Shown one piece after another: positions 11,772-22,649 of a DNA stretch of 64,000 nt. The notes beneath the pieces were generated by a model that saw only the letters and a program-made list of their open reading frames with translations, was not told the DNA's origin and did no database searches. The stretch is taken from the NCBI GenBank assembly GCA_020747065.1, contig JAGMVK010000003.1, positions 3,100,001 to 3,164,000 on the forward strand, given 5' to 3'. The position numbers and the translations under genes are program-made. Every line of letters starts with the position of its first letter. The first letter of the stretch is position 1. The DNA is from Cadophora sp. MPI-SDFR-AT-0126 (Eukaryota; Ascomycota; Leotiomycetes; Helotiales; Ploettnerulaceae).

Positions 11772-12870
11772 TCACTGTCTCCCAAGCTCGATCATATCTC
11801 GCAGCCGATAATCCAGAATCGGTGTCTGCCAGTCATCTTCGACAAGCCCATATGACTCCGATTCGTTGTTTGCTGGCTTACGAGGGTTGAGAGCCCAATA
11901 ACCAAAATCGGCATCAACCATCTTGAGGAACTTCAGCAAGTTGTTCCAGTAATGTAAGTCACCTGTGTTGGGTAAATGAGGACCACCAAATTCACCAACC
12001 CAGACTGGTGCTATATTTTCCTCTAGCAGATACGCCCAGTTATCCATCATGGACTTCGCGAACGAATCGAACGGTCGTTTTGCATACATACCATCCAAGC
12101 TTCCCCATCCAGACCAGCTGTATACATGAGCCGAGTAAACCACACGACCATCGAAGTCCAGAAACATAGGCCTATCTCGAACTCCTGATAGATCATTAGA
12201 AGACGAAACTCCTTCAATAAAGATGAGCCAGTCATCCCGGAGTGCCAACAATATGTTTCCAGCTCGTTCTGCAGCTGTGACCCATTTCGCCCAGGGCATT
12301 GTACCCCACAGTCCGCGAGGTTTATTTCGCAGGTCTGCGCCAATGACGAGCGGATTATCCACGAATGAAGCCATCAGCGACTCCCAGTGATCCACCCAAT
12401 GGTCTTCGGTCTGGCGGACCCGACAAAACGCACCTAGGTAGTTGTTATACCAAGCTGTGTCACAGAGATTGGCACAACAGCACCAAGTAGCTTGCGTGAT
12501 GTGGTTGTTGATGATGACAGCAATACCAGCTTCTGTCAGGCTATTAACCACAGCGACATAAATGTCCAGGGCTCGAAGGCCGAAAAGAGCTTTGTTCGCA
12601 AGCAGGAACTTAGCCGGGATCATGGGGGTTGTCTTTCACCATCTCATCAGAATATGGAAGCCGAACACTATTGAATCCTAAGTGACGAATCACACTAGCA
12701 ATCTTTGATCGGTGCTGAACATCGAGGCCACCAGGAACGAAAAGTAAGTCGCTGGCCCCATGCCAGTTGACAGAAGCAAGCTTGACCCTTTTATCACTTG
12801 CATCGACGATATACCGGCCATTGGCCCTTAAGGGGACTCGAAATGGATCGGGCTCTGTATCGGGCAGCCC
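11772..12870 (-). pseudogene. GH5 glycoside hydrolase, 5'-truncated, frameshifted, catalytic Glu lost
   Basis: The 3' part is a clear GH5 (cellulase-type) barrel of 283 codons (12623-11772). The N-terminal third continues upstream in another frame (GRYIVDAS, VKLASVNWHGAS, GFNSVRLPYSDEMV) up to about 12870. The two frames meet at a run of five C on the coding strand (12628-12624), where four would keep the frame, so one base appears inserted. The usual acid/base motif of the family, RNE, reads RNK here (codon 12323-12321), while the nucleophile motif VGEFG is intact. Upstream of 12870 the sequence becomes a Cys-rich repeat-element ORF, so signal peptide and start are gone. Three lesions together argue for a dead gene. 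The Glu-to-Lys change is a CpA-to-TpA change on the plus strand, the context favoured by repeat-induced point mutation. Confidence 0.8.
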
Positions 12871-13122
12871 GCTCTTCCTCTTCCAATTTCTGTTCAGCTC
12901 TCTCTAGAGCCTCCCAGTCGCCTATCGCAGGCATTTCAATATCACACTTCTTCCCAAGACGAGCGCACTCCGAGCAGCGGGTCGATGCGCCCGTAGAGGA
13001 ACGAGGCAGGTCTTTCCGGTTCGCTCGCACAAGGAGCAAGGCATGGTTTCAATTCCGGAGGATTCGATTCTGCGGGAAAGGGCCAGTCGCTCGCGAATTT
13101 TCTTGTTCAGGTCGGAGGGCAT
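12871..13122 (-). pseudogene. Cys-rich, gag-like repeat-associated ORF (broken)
   Basis: From an ATG at 13122 the frame starts MPSDLNKKIRERLALSRRI and carries a C-x2-C-x5-GK-x-C-like motif (CSLCERTGKTC). A second motif (RCSECARLGKKCD) and a Glu-rich coiled coil follow in a different frame, so one indel lies near 12975-13005. This pairing of a short Cys knuckle with an acidic coiled coil is familiar from short ORFs scattered with transposable elements in Leotiomycete and other fungal genomes; I know of no proven function. The element abuts, and apparently replaced, the 5' end of the GH5 remnant. Confidence 0.5.
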
Positions 13123-13142
13123 GATGGAAAGGGAAGACGGCC

Positions 13143-13631
13143 ATGGATCGTCGTCGATATTTCCGGAGAACTCCTATACGTAGTGCTGTAGAGGGTAATG
13201 CAACAGATTCCGAAACAGTTGCGATAGTCATACTTCTTGTGGAAGTAGGAGGAAACGTCAATGCTGCTATACGCCAGGCGGCTGGATTTGTCATTTCGAC
13301 TAACTTGTTCATGGCAGCTTCGCTTGGAAAAGAAACCACGGCGAGATTCTTGATAGATCAGGGGGTTGGCATCGACGAGACGGCGGATTACCCAGCACCT
13401 TTCCAGTCGAGAGTTTCTGCCTTACATGCAGCCGTCCGTGGTGACCATTTCACCATAGTGAAATTACTTGTGGAACATGGAGCATTTGTGAACCCCACAT
13501 ATTATCAGCGTAACAAACGCGATAAGGAATTCACTCCGCGGGACGATTGCTACAAAAATAAAGGACAGGGTTCTGAGACGGAGAAGCTTCTCAAAGCTGC
13601 TGGCGGTTTTGCACTTCATGCATATTCTTAA
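13143..13631 (+). CDS. Short ankyrin-repeat protein or fragment, 162 aa
   Basis: One open frame from an ATG in good context. Three ankyrin-like units are visible: IVILLVEVGGNVNA (about residues 28-41), ARFLIDQGVGID (65-78) and the best one, SALHAAVRGDHFTIVKLLVE (about 90-110, followed by HGAFVN). The ending EKLLKAAGGF resembles the tail of longer ankyrin proteins. It starts 20 bases from a repeat-element ORF on the other strand, so it may be the 3' remnant of a larger gene rather than a complete one. No effector or NTPase domain is attached. Ankyrin repeats bind proteins; the partner is unknown. Confidence 0.5.
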   Translation: MDRRRYFRRTPIRSAVEGNATDSETVAIVILLVEVGGNVNAAIRQAAGFVISTNLFMAASLGKETTARFLIDQGVGIDETADYPAPFQSRVSALHAAVRGDHFTIVKLLVEHGAFVNPTYYQRNKRDKEFTPRDDCYKNKGQGSETEKLLKAAGGFALHAYS

Positions 13632-13943
13632 TCAGAGAACTATGAGTTCTCACGCTGTACCAGAGCAAGAACTGAAGAAATTGATTTTCATCGCTTGATT
13701 TGAAGGATAGCAAAGTCATGGCAATAGCGACGAAGAACCAAAAGATGCACAAAGGCTGAGATGGAAGGCACGAGAGAAACGAATAATGATCGCGACCTGT
13801 CCTCGATCCCAATGCTCGAAACAACATCGAATTCCGTGGACACGAAGCTACTCATTCATTTCGCTCTAATGCTATGTGATGACTGGAGCAGAGATATTGC
13901 TAGTCTTGTCTGATTTTTTACTTTTCGATCTCGTATATAGTGG
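13632..13943. other. Short convergent intergenic spacer
   Basis: I see nothing gene-like between the ankyrin ORF and the end of the M28 peptidase gene; both 3' untranslated regions should lie here. Confidence 0.45.
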
Positions 13944-15339
13944 TCAAAGATATGATGCTTCGGTCAAGAACCCGAGAGTTAGCTTGATATGACGCAGGAC
14001 AGCATCCCACTGGATCGTGCTATAAGCCTGTTTCGCATTTATGTCAGTACTTCCTCCAAGCGCTCGGCCTTCAGGGACTTACATCATTCGCAGTGTGTAT
14101 ATACGGACTCGAGCCATCCATCGTGTCCTCGTGAACAAAAGAAGCAGCTATAGGACTTCGTCAGCATCTTGCACCGCGTCATAGCCAAACATGGACAATC
14201 TCTAGCTACTCACGGAATCCATTCGACGTCGCACTCGCATGATCCGAGCATCCATATCCACAACTACTCGTGCCCGCCGTAATGCCTGTATACTGGCTAA
14301 CAATCAACCTCATATACGTATTCAGCGCCGCATTCGTATAATCCGTAAACACGACCGGCCTGCCACCCGGCGAATACCCGGTCATGTCTTGGTTTAGCAT
14401 GGCGAGGACTCGCTTGCCGGCCGTGCGGTAATTGGAGAAGATGGCTGCGGAGCCGAGAAGTCCGCCTTCTTCCCCAGCGTAGAAGTGAAATTCGAGCGTG
14501 TTCTTCGGTTTGAAACCGGAGGTGGCGAGAACCCGGAAGGCTTCCAAGATTGTTACGGTGCCACTGCCGTCGTCATCTGCGCCCGGGGAGCGGCCAGTGG
14601 ATGTGCTGCCAACGGAGTCGATGTGTGCTCCGACTACGACTGTGGGGAGTTAGATTTGATAGTCTTTGAGGCAGTGATTTCATCATACCGAGATTTGTGC
14701 TTGTGCCTGGAATCTTGACGATAATTGAAGGCATATTGAATGAGTGAGTGAAACTGGTGACGGTAATGGCAGAATTCGCTGCTGCGATGCTTGAGAGTTG
14801 GTTGAATAGCCATGTTGACGCCTGGGTACCAGTTGTGCTTCTGTAGTAGCGGGTCGTGAACCTGACAAGATCAATTTCCTGTTATGTATATTTTGAACAA
14901 TATGTACTCACTCGGTAAAGGTTCTGAGAGCGGTCTGCGGTACAGTGATGTTGATCCTGCTGATGAACGAGTTGCCCTCAGCTACATGTGTCAATGTTGT
15001 TGGATAAGTGACAGCTTGTCTCTCAACGATTGCGTTCTCACTGACTCCCGAAAGCGAGTTGAGAACATAAGTGTCCTGAACATTGTGAGTAAGATCAGAA
15101 GCAAGCTTAAGTTAGAAAAGGGTACATACCGTGATATCTGTAATATCGATGAAGTTGATGTTCTTCGCAGTGTACTGCTCAATCTTCTCATCCTCCGTGA
15201 CCCATGTTCCAGGATCAGCTTCAGAAGTCTTGATCAAGCGTAGACCAGCATTGATTTTCGAACTATCAGTAGAAGGCAGAGCCGATACCAAAAGCGAGGA
15301 AGACGCCACAAAGGCTCCCAGGACGACTTTACAAAGCAT
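13944..15339 (-). CDS. Secreted M28 leucine-aminopeptidase-type metallopeptidase, 373 aa
   Basis: Six exons close in frame: 15339-15130, 15075-14912, 14861-14689, 14639-14214, 14147-14083 and 14027-13944. The N-terminus is a signal peptide (about 20 residues, ending LLVSALPS). The M28 zinc site is complete: GAHIDS (His188), [22 protein letters not shown] and a late FVHEDT histidine. The family removes N-terminal residues from peptides with two zinc ions; this size and architecture match the extracellular Lap1-type leucine aminopeptidases of ascomycetes. A short propeptide-like region precedes the catalytic domain. The start was chosen because it alone gives a signal peptide. Five introns of 49-66 nt all have canonical GT-AG ends. 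It should act outside the cell in nutrient or host-protein breakdown. Confidence 0.93.
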
Positions 15340-16477
15340 GCTGAACTTGCTTGACAATGCAACACTCACAATGACTTGTAAAGAAAACCACAGGGACAAC
15401 TCGTCCCTATGTACTTACCTGAAGTCCATACTTTTCTGCACTTCTTGCGTAACACCGCAACCATAACGGCCGTCAGGCCAAGTTACTTACATCCTTCCCA
15501 ATTCACCTATCGCCAAGTATCCCTCACCTTCCCCTACAAGCTTTCTGCGTGATTGCCGAAGCCGGCAAATATATATCGACCACTCGTTGTCCTCCTCGCG
15601 TACATCATCTGATACCAAGCCGGAGACGATCACTTGGCGACGGCAGATTGCAGCGGGATGTCGTACATTTCTGGAATGTGCTTTGGCAGCAAAGTCTTGT
15701 TTGCAGGAAGGAGTCTTGCCAGTTTCTGGAATGGGAAGGGCCAAGATGAAGGGAAAATTGATGTATATGGAGATTGTTTGAGAAAGAACTGTTACTTCGG
15801 GATGAGTACATAAGGGGCCGTGTTTGTGTGCGGTACTTGGTGGATGCCGTGATGATCGATTTCTTGGCGAGCGAGGCTTGATATGGAAGGTGAGTGAGCA
15901 GATGATGCTTGGCTGCTCCCCCCGTCTTATTTTCAACTTATTCAGAAGTGGGGCAATGAACTGAGGGACGATAAGAACTCTAAGCGAGCAGTTGATCCGT
16001 GACGTTTGGACGGATAGGTCTAAAAGCGGCTGAAGTAATAAACAATAATGGGTATGGAGAGATGTTTACGGTGGAGATTTTAAGCGAGCTGATCTGAATC
16101 CTCCTACAAGCTCTCCTGAGCTCAAGGATTTCGCGGAGGGCAAAGCTGTGCAATACATCGAGTCTATGTAAAGCAATTCGATGCCCTCGCAAACACTAGT
16201 AAGCATAGCAGGAAGAACGATTTCACAAATCACTTGCCAACGAGCTGAAGCACTTGCCTATGCTCACACTCTTGATAAGAAAAGCAACTGTATCTCAGAC
16301 ATATCCAGACAAATGTGTTCAGAAATGATCCCCGAAACAAGATCTTGAAAGGTCAGGCATGCAGAGACGTCTGTTTGGTATCTAATGACAGGTTTTCTAT
16401 CTCCTTTATCAGCTACAAGCCCAGCAAGCTTCCCGTGTCCTAGCAAGAAAAATCATGTAAATGTCAAAATGAAATCC
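15340..16477. other. Intergenic DNA
   Basis: About 1.1 kb without a supported gene. It contains the upstream region of the M28 peptidase gene and the 3' flank of the splicing-factor gene. Small open frames here show no protein-like features. Confidence 0.45.
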
Positions 16478-18307
16478 TCAAGGTGCGTTAGCCTGAGCAT
16501 TAACAGAGTCGGTACTTAAAGTCCTCATCTTCTTGATTTTCTCTCTCAGCAACTTCTCTCGGAGTTCTTGAGCTTCTCTTTTTGGATCCTTTAGCTGGGC
16601 CTCCTCAGATATGTCAGCCTGACTGAATACAATAGGTTATGCCACTCATAATGAAAGATCCACCGCCAGATTGAGATTACGAAGCACTACCAACCTCGTT
16701 GGAATGGAAGAGACCAGCATTCTTGCTCGTTTCTCTTTGCGACGATCCCCTATCTTTCTCTTCTTCTGAATCAGCCTTTCGATCTCTCGATTCAGAGGAG
16801 GTGTTTCGTCGCCTCTTATTTGCTGGCTCATAACGCTGTACAGAACGACGACGCTTTCGGTCCCTTCCACCACGACTGGAACTTCTAGATCGGCTTCGGC
16901 GACGACGTGGAGGAGTTATACTGCGGCTGTTGCTCCGAGTTAGCCGATGTTCGTCACGGTCCTTTCGAGCCCTGGGCCTGTCTTCATCAGTATCTGGGGT
17001 TGGCGTAGTTCCAGCTCTGCCTCTTTTAGGAGCCACGGTTATATCAGGGCTTCTTGACCTCGAGCGTGAGCTCGAAACAGACCGAGAGCGAGGACTGCTA
17101 TCGCGACGGGCTTTTCGGGACCTTGGCGGGGGAGACGGAGACGGAGACGGAGACGCAGAGAGAGAGGTGGATCTTCTGCGTCGAGTAGGTCTTGGAGAGC
17201 GAGATCGAGACGAGTCCGGGCTTGATGATCTGCGACGCTCGTCGCGATCTCTGCTTGCTCGACCTCTATCTCCACGACCACGATAGTTGTTTCTTCTTTC
17301 GGGTGTTCTAGATCGTCTCCGAGGAGGAGAACGGGAGCGGGACATGGAACGAGGGCGTCTACGAGGAGGTGTGCGTGATACTGATTTGGATCGGGCAGGA
17401 GATGGTGACCGAGATTCAGACGTTGATGGCCGTCGGCGATCATTTCGTCTCCCCCCACGCCCACCTGGCACATATGAGTCGATAGCAGCCCTAGGAGGTT
17501 CCCGAAACGATCCTCGCTCTCTTGAATCTCGTCGGCGAGGAGATCTGGATCGTGGTGGTCCTCGTCGATCGAAGCCTCTTCCACCACCTCCACCACCTCC
17601 ACCTCTGTGATCGAAATCTCTGTCTCCACGACCTCCTCGCCATGTGTCTCCTCGACCCCCACGGCCGCCCCCTCGGTCTCCTCGATCGCCGCGCTCGCCA
17701 CGTTCGCGGTTGCGAATATTATTAACCTCCCGTTCTCGGCGCTGGTCCTCTTCTCGACGGGATCGCGATTCCTCTGCTGCTTTCTCGGCTTCGATCTACG
17801 TCAATGTCAGCTAGAGCAGCTCAGGGTAGAATGCAGAGTATACCTTCTCCTGTATGAGCTCCAGCTTCTTCGCCTCGAGTAACTCTTTAGGAACTCCTTG
17901 AGGATTGGATTGAGCGCTCAAACACAGGTTCCATAGCTCTTTACAGAACGCCGCAGTATCCTTGTCAAGAAACCCCGTCAATTGAATCTGCATCGTCTTG
18001 ATATCCGGCTGGAGCAGTTATTAGCTTAGTATTACCTTGTTCGCATTGTGGACGTACAAATCGAGCACCTTCGATCAGATTGAAGCACAGTTCAATCACG
18101 ACATCGTCATCGTTACCAAGAATGTCGGAAATCTTGCCTGCGATCCATCTGTTCGATACCTCAGATCAGCCATGCGCTCGATAACGGGGACAAGACAACG
18201 TACTTTTTCATGACCTCCGCGTTCACCTTTTGCATGTCCACCTTCTTGTTGAACTCTGGAGGAAATTTTGTCGACTTTAGCAGCTTGGCATCTACAGTGG
18301 TCGCCAT
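16478..18307 (-). CDS. PWI-domain SR-rich splicing coactivator (SRRM1-like), 533 aa
   Basis: Five exons: 18307-18204, 18148-18058, 18008-17844, 17795-16695 and 16618-16478. Residues about 15-95 form a PWI domain (KKWIAGKISDILGNDDD, then a helix ending CKELWNLCLSAQ), which binds nucleic acid and is the hallmark of SRm160/SRRM1. It is followed by a charged helix, an RGG-rich segment with a Gly run, and a long Arg/Ser domain (RSRSPPRRRSRTP and many SP repeats). The last small exon encodes a basic helix (AQELREKLLREKIKKM), as in other fungal members. The protein should act in the nucleus in pre-mRNA splicing and mRNA 3' processing. The RS region carries a hexanucleotide repeat at 17131. The terminal exon rests on a GTTGGT donor, the weakest of the four. 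Confidence 0.9.
17131..17155. repeat. GGAGAC hexanucleotide repeat
   Basis: Four tandem GGAGAC units lie inside the RS domain of the splicing coactivator and encode Ser-Pro dipeptides on the minus strand. Such runs often vary in length between strains. Confidence 0.8.
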
Positions 18308-18943
18308 TTCGAAGATTGTGCGCACGTCGTGTGCAGATAGCGACGATGTTGAGGAGGTTCCAAGGAAGATGGAGGCAAGAAAGTTCATAAAGCTCAAAAC
18401 CACGAGGCTGAATCCACTAGTGAAGTGTGGCTGATGACATGACGCCACTTTACTTATCAGATCTTTTACGATTATGATAACACCTCAACGACGACACAAG
18501 GCTGAAGACTTGTCACTCCAGCTCACGAGCTTTGGGATTTTGGTGCTTTGTTGGTAAAGTGAGCGTAGTGGTTGCTGGAATGCTGTTGCTGACTGGACCC
18601 GGCAAATTCCCCCTCGTGACATTGACGCCTATGCCCGAAGATCGATGAACGTCAACTGGATCGATATACCTAGATATGCGCTGTGGGCTCATTGAAGAGA
18701 CCCCGTCAACTTCATTTTCCTTTCCTTCGCTATTTCTTTGCTACTTTGCTACTTTGTTTTGTGCAAGTGTATGTGGTGAGGCAACACTAGGTATCCGAAG
18801 GCGAGGATAGCTCCTTCCTGGCATATTATCGTGAAAATGGCAGAGAGCAAGAGCTTCTCTACATTCGAAAGCCGTCATTCCTTTCCTTCTGCTCCTATCA
18901 ACAGTCCGTTTCTTATCATTCTTCACAACATGTATCCCTAAAA
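18308..18943. other. Divergent promoter region
   Basis: This spacer separates the starts of the SRRM1-like gene (minus) and the proline/serine-rich gene (plus). The right part is CT-rich leader-like sequence. No other gene seen. Confidence 0.45.
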
Positions 18944-20972
18944 ATGGTTCAGTTTCGAGGCCTTGCTTGGCGCAGTACAACTCCTGTTAATCGACTAGAC
19001 CGTTCGGATTTATCTCAAACTACCCCTAGCTCTCCAGCTGAGGTCGAAGTGCCATCCGTCCAAGTCCTCGTCGACCAACTAGAGGCCAAGGAAGAGCAGT
19101 CCCGTCGGAGATCATCGGCCGGAGATAGACCCTCGACTCCAAACTTTCGAGCACATCCATTCCGACCTCTCATTGCTTACTCTCGTACTCCAAGCCCAAG
19201 TACAGTCCCAAAGATCACCAATATTCCAAAAGAGGTATCGATAGTTCCTGACGAGGTTCGCCGTGGACTAAAGGCCCGACCAGCCTCAGTTGACCTGGAA
19301 TGCAAAGCCGTGCCCCTGGTTTTCACTACAGCAGACGGCGACTCGATCCACCAGCCTCTCTCTCGTCTTCGGACACCACCACTTGTCGACAATAAGGTGC
19401 CTAATCTCAGACCACACCTTTCACCATCACCACCTAGCCAGGCAGTAGAAGCTCCAGTAGTCGATCTTGAGGCAAGTTTTTGCATCATTCATTTTGCACC
19501 TGTTTTTCCGGTACTGATTCGACAAATAGAATCTTCCTCCGCTTCCTGATTCTCCTTTCACCTACTCTCAGTCGCCGCTTATATCTGCCACGAAATCGCC
19601 GAACGGGGCCAGAGGCTGCAATTCTCTAGCTTCTCCCTTTGTCTCTGTTCCGGTGATGGCACCACTGTCACCCCTGAATCTTGCTGTAGACTCCGCTGCA
19701 GACACATCATCTCGAGCAGACTCAATTTTTCGGACCGGAGAATCTCATGCAGGTTAGTGTCTTCCCAGTCTTTGTCTTTTCCTAAAGCATGTTATCAATC
19801 AATTTTGACATTTGAAACTCATGCCTGAAGAGTAATACTAACGCTGCTTCCCAGGTACGCATCCAACTCTCTACCAGCTCGATCCCTCTAGTACTGTGAC
19901 TTTCAACTCAAGTGTGCATGATCTGATACAAGAAGCTCCAGATAGCCCAATAGGTGGAGAGCCTGTCGCATTTATAGATCTTGAGCGTACTGTCGGAACC
20001 ATGGCCGTTCGTGGAAAAGATCAGCTGGATACCCCTCGAGTCACCTCACCATCACATAACACTAAGAAGCCTCTCAAATCTCGTTCTAACTTCTCTGAAT
20101 CCGTCCCGAGTCCGTCTCATAAAGAGGATCCAGCATTGTCACATCATCTTTCCGCCAGTTTGGAGAGACCTGCAACACCACAGAGTGAGAAATCCATGGC
20201 AATGGTCACGGCACCAGACACTCCAATATTTGGGAGGCGGAACGAGATCGGTGATGTTTCAGATATGACGTTTGATGGAAGTCCTGGGTCCGCAGCTGGA
20301 GTTAAAGACTTTGCTGTTGTAGCCGAAGTCACGGAGGTCACTGGTGGTGACATTTGCCCTGATTGTGATCTTCCAAACGTGGGAAGTGATGACGGAGGCA
20401 GACCGAAAGGGTCCAGCCTCCTGTTCTCTGGAGCTGATGTCCTTGGATATTCAGCGTCTGGTGTCCCAAGCTCTGGCATGTCAGCAGCAGGTATTCTGGC
20501 TTCGAATTTGCCAGCTTCTAAGGTTCCAGCTCCTGGCATACCTGTGTCGAGCAAGCCAACAGCCGATATTCTGGCACCTGGTGCCTCGATAACAGATCAA
20601 TCAACAATTCCTGCAGCTCCTGAAGTGGGCGGTGGAAACGATCTTTACGTCCCCGGTTCCAACCTTTCAAGAGGTTTGGCTGTACCTGCTGATATTACTG
20701 GCAAACTCGACCCTCCCAAGACTCCTCCTCCTCCGAGCAAGAAGAGAATGGCCCTAGGAAAGGGAAAGAAGAAGGGCCAGAAGGTAATTCGACGCGGAAG
20801 GCATTTGATATTGCGTAAACCAGTCCTTGCAATGGTGATTGGGAGACAGTTAGCAGGACCGACTTCGACGGCATTGAAAATGGTTTCGCAAGGAACTCCA
20901 GTTGATGCTACTGCTCTTAAAGAAGCCGCAGTTCCTCAAGCAGTCCCGCAGCCTGTCCCTCTGTCGGCGTGA
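18944..20972 (+). CDS. Proline/serine-rich hypothetical protein, 622 aa, with a GC-AG intron
   Basis: Three exons close in frame: 18944-19471, 19530-19752 and 19855-20972. The first intron begins GCAAGT instead of GTAAGT (a GC-AG intron) and ends CAAATAG; the second is 102 nt with a CTAAC branch point. I recognise no domain. The first 60% is a disordered Ser/Pro/Thr-rich region with many SP sites. Around residues 447-500 a degenerate repeat of the type SGVPSSGMSAAGILAS recurs, and near the C-terminus there is a proline run followed by a strongly basic block (KKRMALGKGKKKGQKVIRRG), a possible nuclear-localisation or nucleic-acid-binding segment. No signal peptide. Function unknown. It converges with the gene at 21345. 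Confidence 0.75.
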
Positions 20973-21344
20973 CAAAGAAAGATGAGCCAGCGTCTGCGAA
21001 CGCGGCTAGAAGAGATGGAATGGACGATTATGGTAACAAGGGAGCTTGATGAAGTAGCCTGGGAGGAAAATTGGTCCTTACCTCCTCTATGATAAGATTG
21101 GGCATACCACAAAATTGGGCTTCGAAATCAATTAGAATGGTATTATTCTTTGTTTCTTAGGAAAGGTGTCCCGTAACCTCAAGCTTTTGTGAATAACTCC
21201 CAAACAATGGGTATTTCCCAAACGCCTCGCAATGCATCAGGCAAATCAGAATCCGCCTCTCTCTTACTCCAATATTATCCGTCAGATCCATGTCCTGACC
21301 CATATACCATAGGCATGCAAGTACGTATTTCTAGCCCAGCCCAT
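20973..21344. other. Convergent 3' spacer
   Basis: The two flanking genes end here facing each other, so this should be 3' untranslated sequence. No gene seen. Confidence 0.45.
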
Positions 21345-22203
21345 CTAAACACCCAAATACCTTGCTCTAGCCACCTTCTCCCTCTCCTCTAATCCCGCCT
21401 TCGCATATCGCGCAACCACATCATCGACTCTCTGCTTCGCACGGCTCAATCCCGTGTCGCCCATCTGCTTGAACTTCCCGCGCATCTCAAAGAGTTGGAG
21501 CAGAGTTTTGGCGCGTGCCAGGTCTTCGTCGAGCTGGTGGAGGTAGGGGCGTTAGCTTTGTTTACATTTGAGGTAGACGGCCATGAGAATAGGGAAAGGG
21601 AAAAAGTTGTGGGATGGGCGTTTTTACCTCGACACCAGCACCGGGAATCCCGGTAGGTGTACTCGCACCACTTCCCCCCGTAGTCAGGTTGAAGCTGCTC
21701 GCACTAGCACTGCTTCCCTCCCTGGCAAATGTCGGCGTCTTGAATGATGCCCCACCTCCGCCATTTCCTTTCGATTGCGATTGAGACCGCGAGATCGACA
21801 CGATTCTCCTGCCTAACTTGTCGAATTTTGGAGCTGAGTTGCGGCGGGATTGCGGGCTTGAGGAGGATGTGGTGGTGTTGAGTGGTGTGAGGAGGGAGAG
21901 TGCGGCGTGGGGATCCTGGGGGTGAGGAGGGTTGTTAATGAGGTGTTGCTTTTGACGTGGTGGTGGGGAGAAGAGGGAGAGGAATGAGGATGGGACGGAT
22001 GAGAGGGGGGATGAGGGGAGAGGAGAAGAGGGAGAAGAAGGAGTGGGAGAGGGGTATGAGAGATGTGCAGGTGGAAGTGGGGATGTAGCAGGAGGGGGAC
22101 TGAAATGAGGTGGGGATGAGGGGGAAAGGGGACGCACTGCGTTTTGCAGGGTTTGAAGATCGGCGATGATTTGGGCTATCTGGAGACCTTCTGTTGAAGA
22201 CAT
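21345..22203 (-). CDS. Small conserved-looking fungal protein, 254 aa
   Basis: Two exons, 22203-21628 and 21533-21345, join across a 94-nt intron in phase 0. The N-terminus is a short helix (MSSTEGLQIAQIIADLQTLQ), then a long Pro/Ser-rich disordered region, a short motif FDKLGRRIVSISRS, and a C-terminal helical block (LARAKTLLQLFEMRGKFKQM) ending RAKQRVDDVVARYAKAGLEE. The ordered end parts with a variable middle look like a fungal family of unknown function; I cannot name it with certainty. No signal peptide or membrane segment. It shares a 446-base promoter region with the divergently transcribed FAHD1-like gene, which may mean shared regulation. Confidence 0.72.
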
Positions 22204-22649
22204 TCTGGTGGTGGTGGTAGGTAGGTAGGTAAGATGTGGTGATGTGGGAGGTGGAGGGACGGGTTTTGTCGAGAAGTAGGAGCAGGAAGAGGTCGGACAG
22301 GTGGATGTTTGGGTTTTGTTTGCGGTCGAATGGGAGACGAGATTGGCAGCCGTTCAAATGATGGCAGTGAATCAAAATGCTTTGAAATGAATATTGAATA
22401 CCGACAGAGGAATCTAGTTTATTGTCATTGACCAAACTGAAGTTGGGAGATGATTGAATGTCGAAATAAAGCTAGGGACGTTGAAGTTGCAGGGATGCCC
22501 CAACGAAGCTTGTCCATCTCCCGCTTCTCCCCACTTTTGGCGTCCACTACCGTTTGCTTGTCCTGACTCCAAGCTTCTTGCTACCACACCTCCAGCGTAC
22601 TCCAGGGTAAATATTTGGCTGTTTTACCCCTCTTCTCCTCTTGCTCACT
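22204..22649. other. Divergent promoter region
   Basis: This spacer lies between two diverging genes. A short GGTGGT/GGTA repeat (about 22206-22230) lies just before the minus-strand ATG. No gene seen. Confidence 0.45.

Noticed and set aside
17039..17701. 220-codon open frame on the minus strand in another frame of the splicing-factor gene
   Set aside because: It arises from the biased Arg/Ser/Gly codons of the real RS domain; the acidic/His-rich product is a typical shadow.
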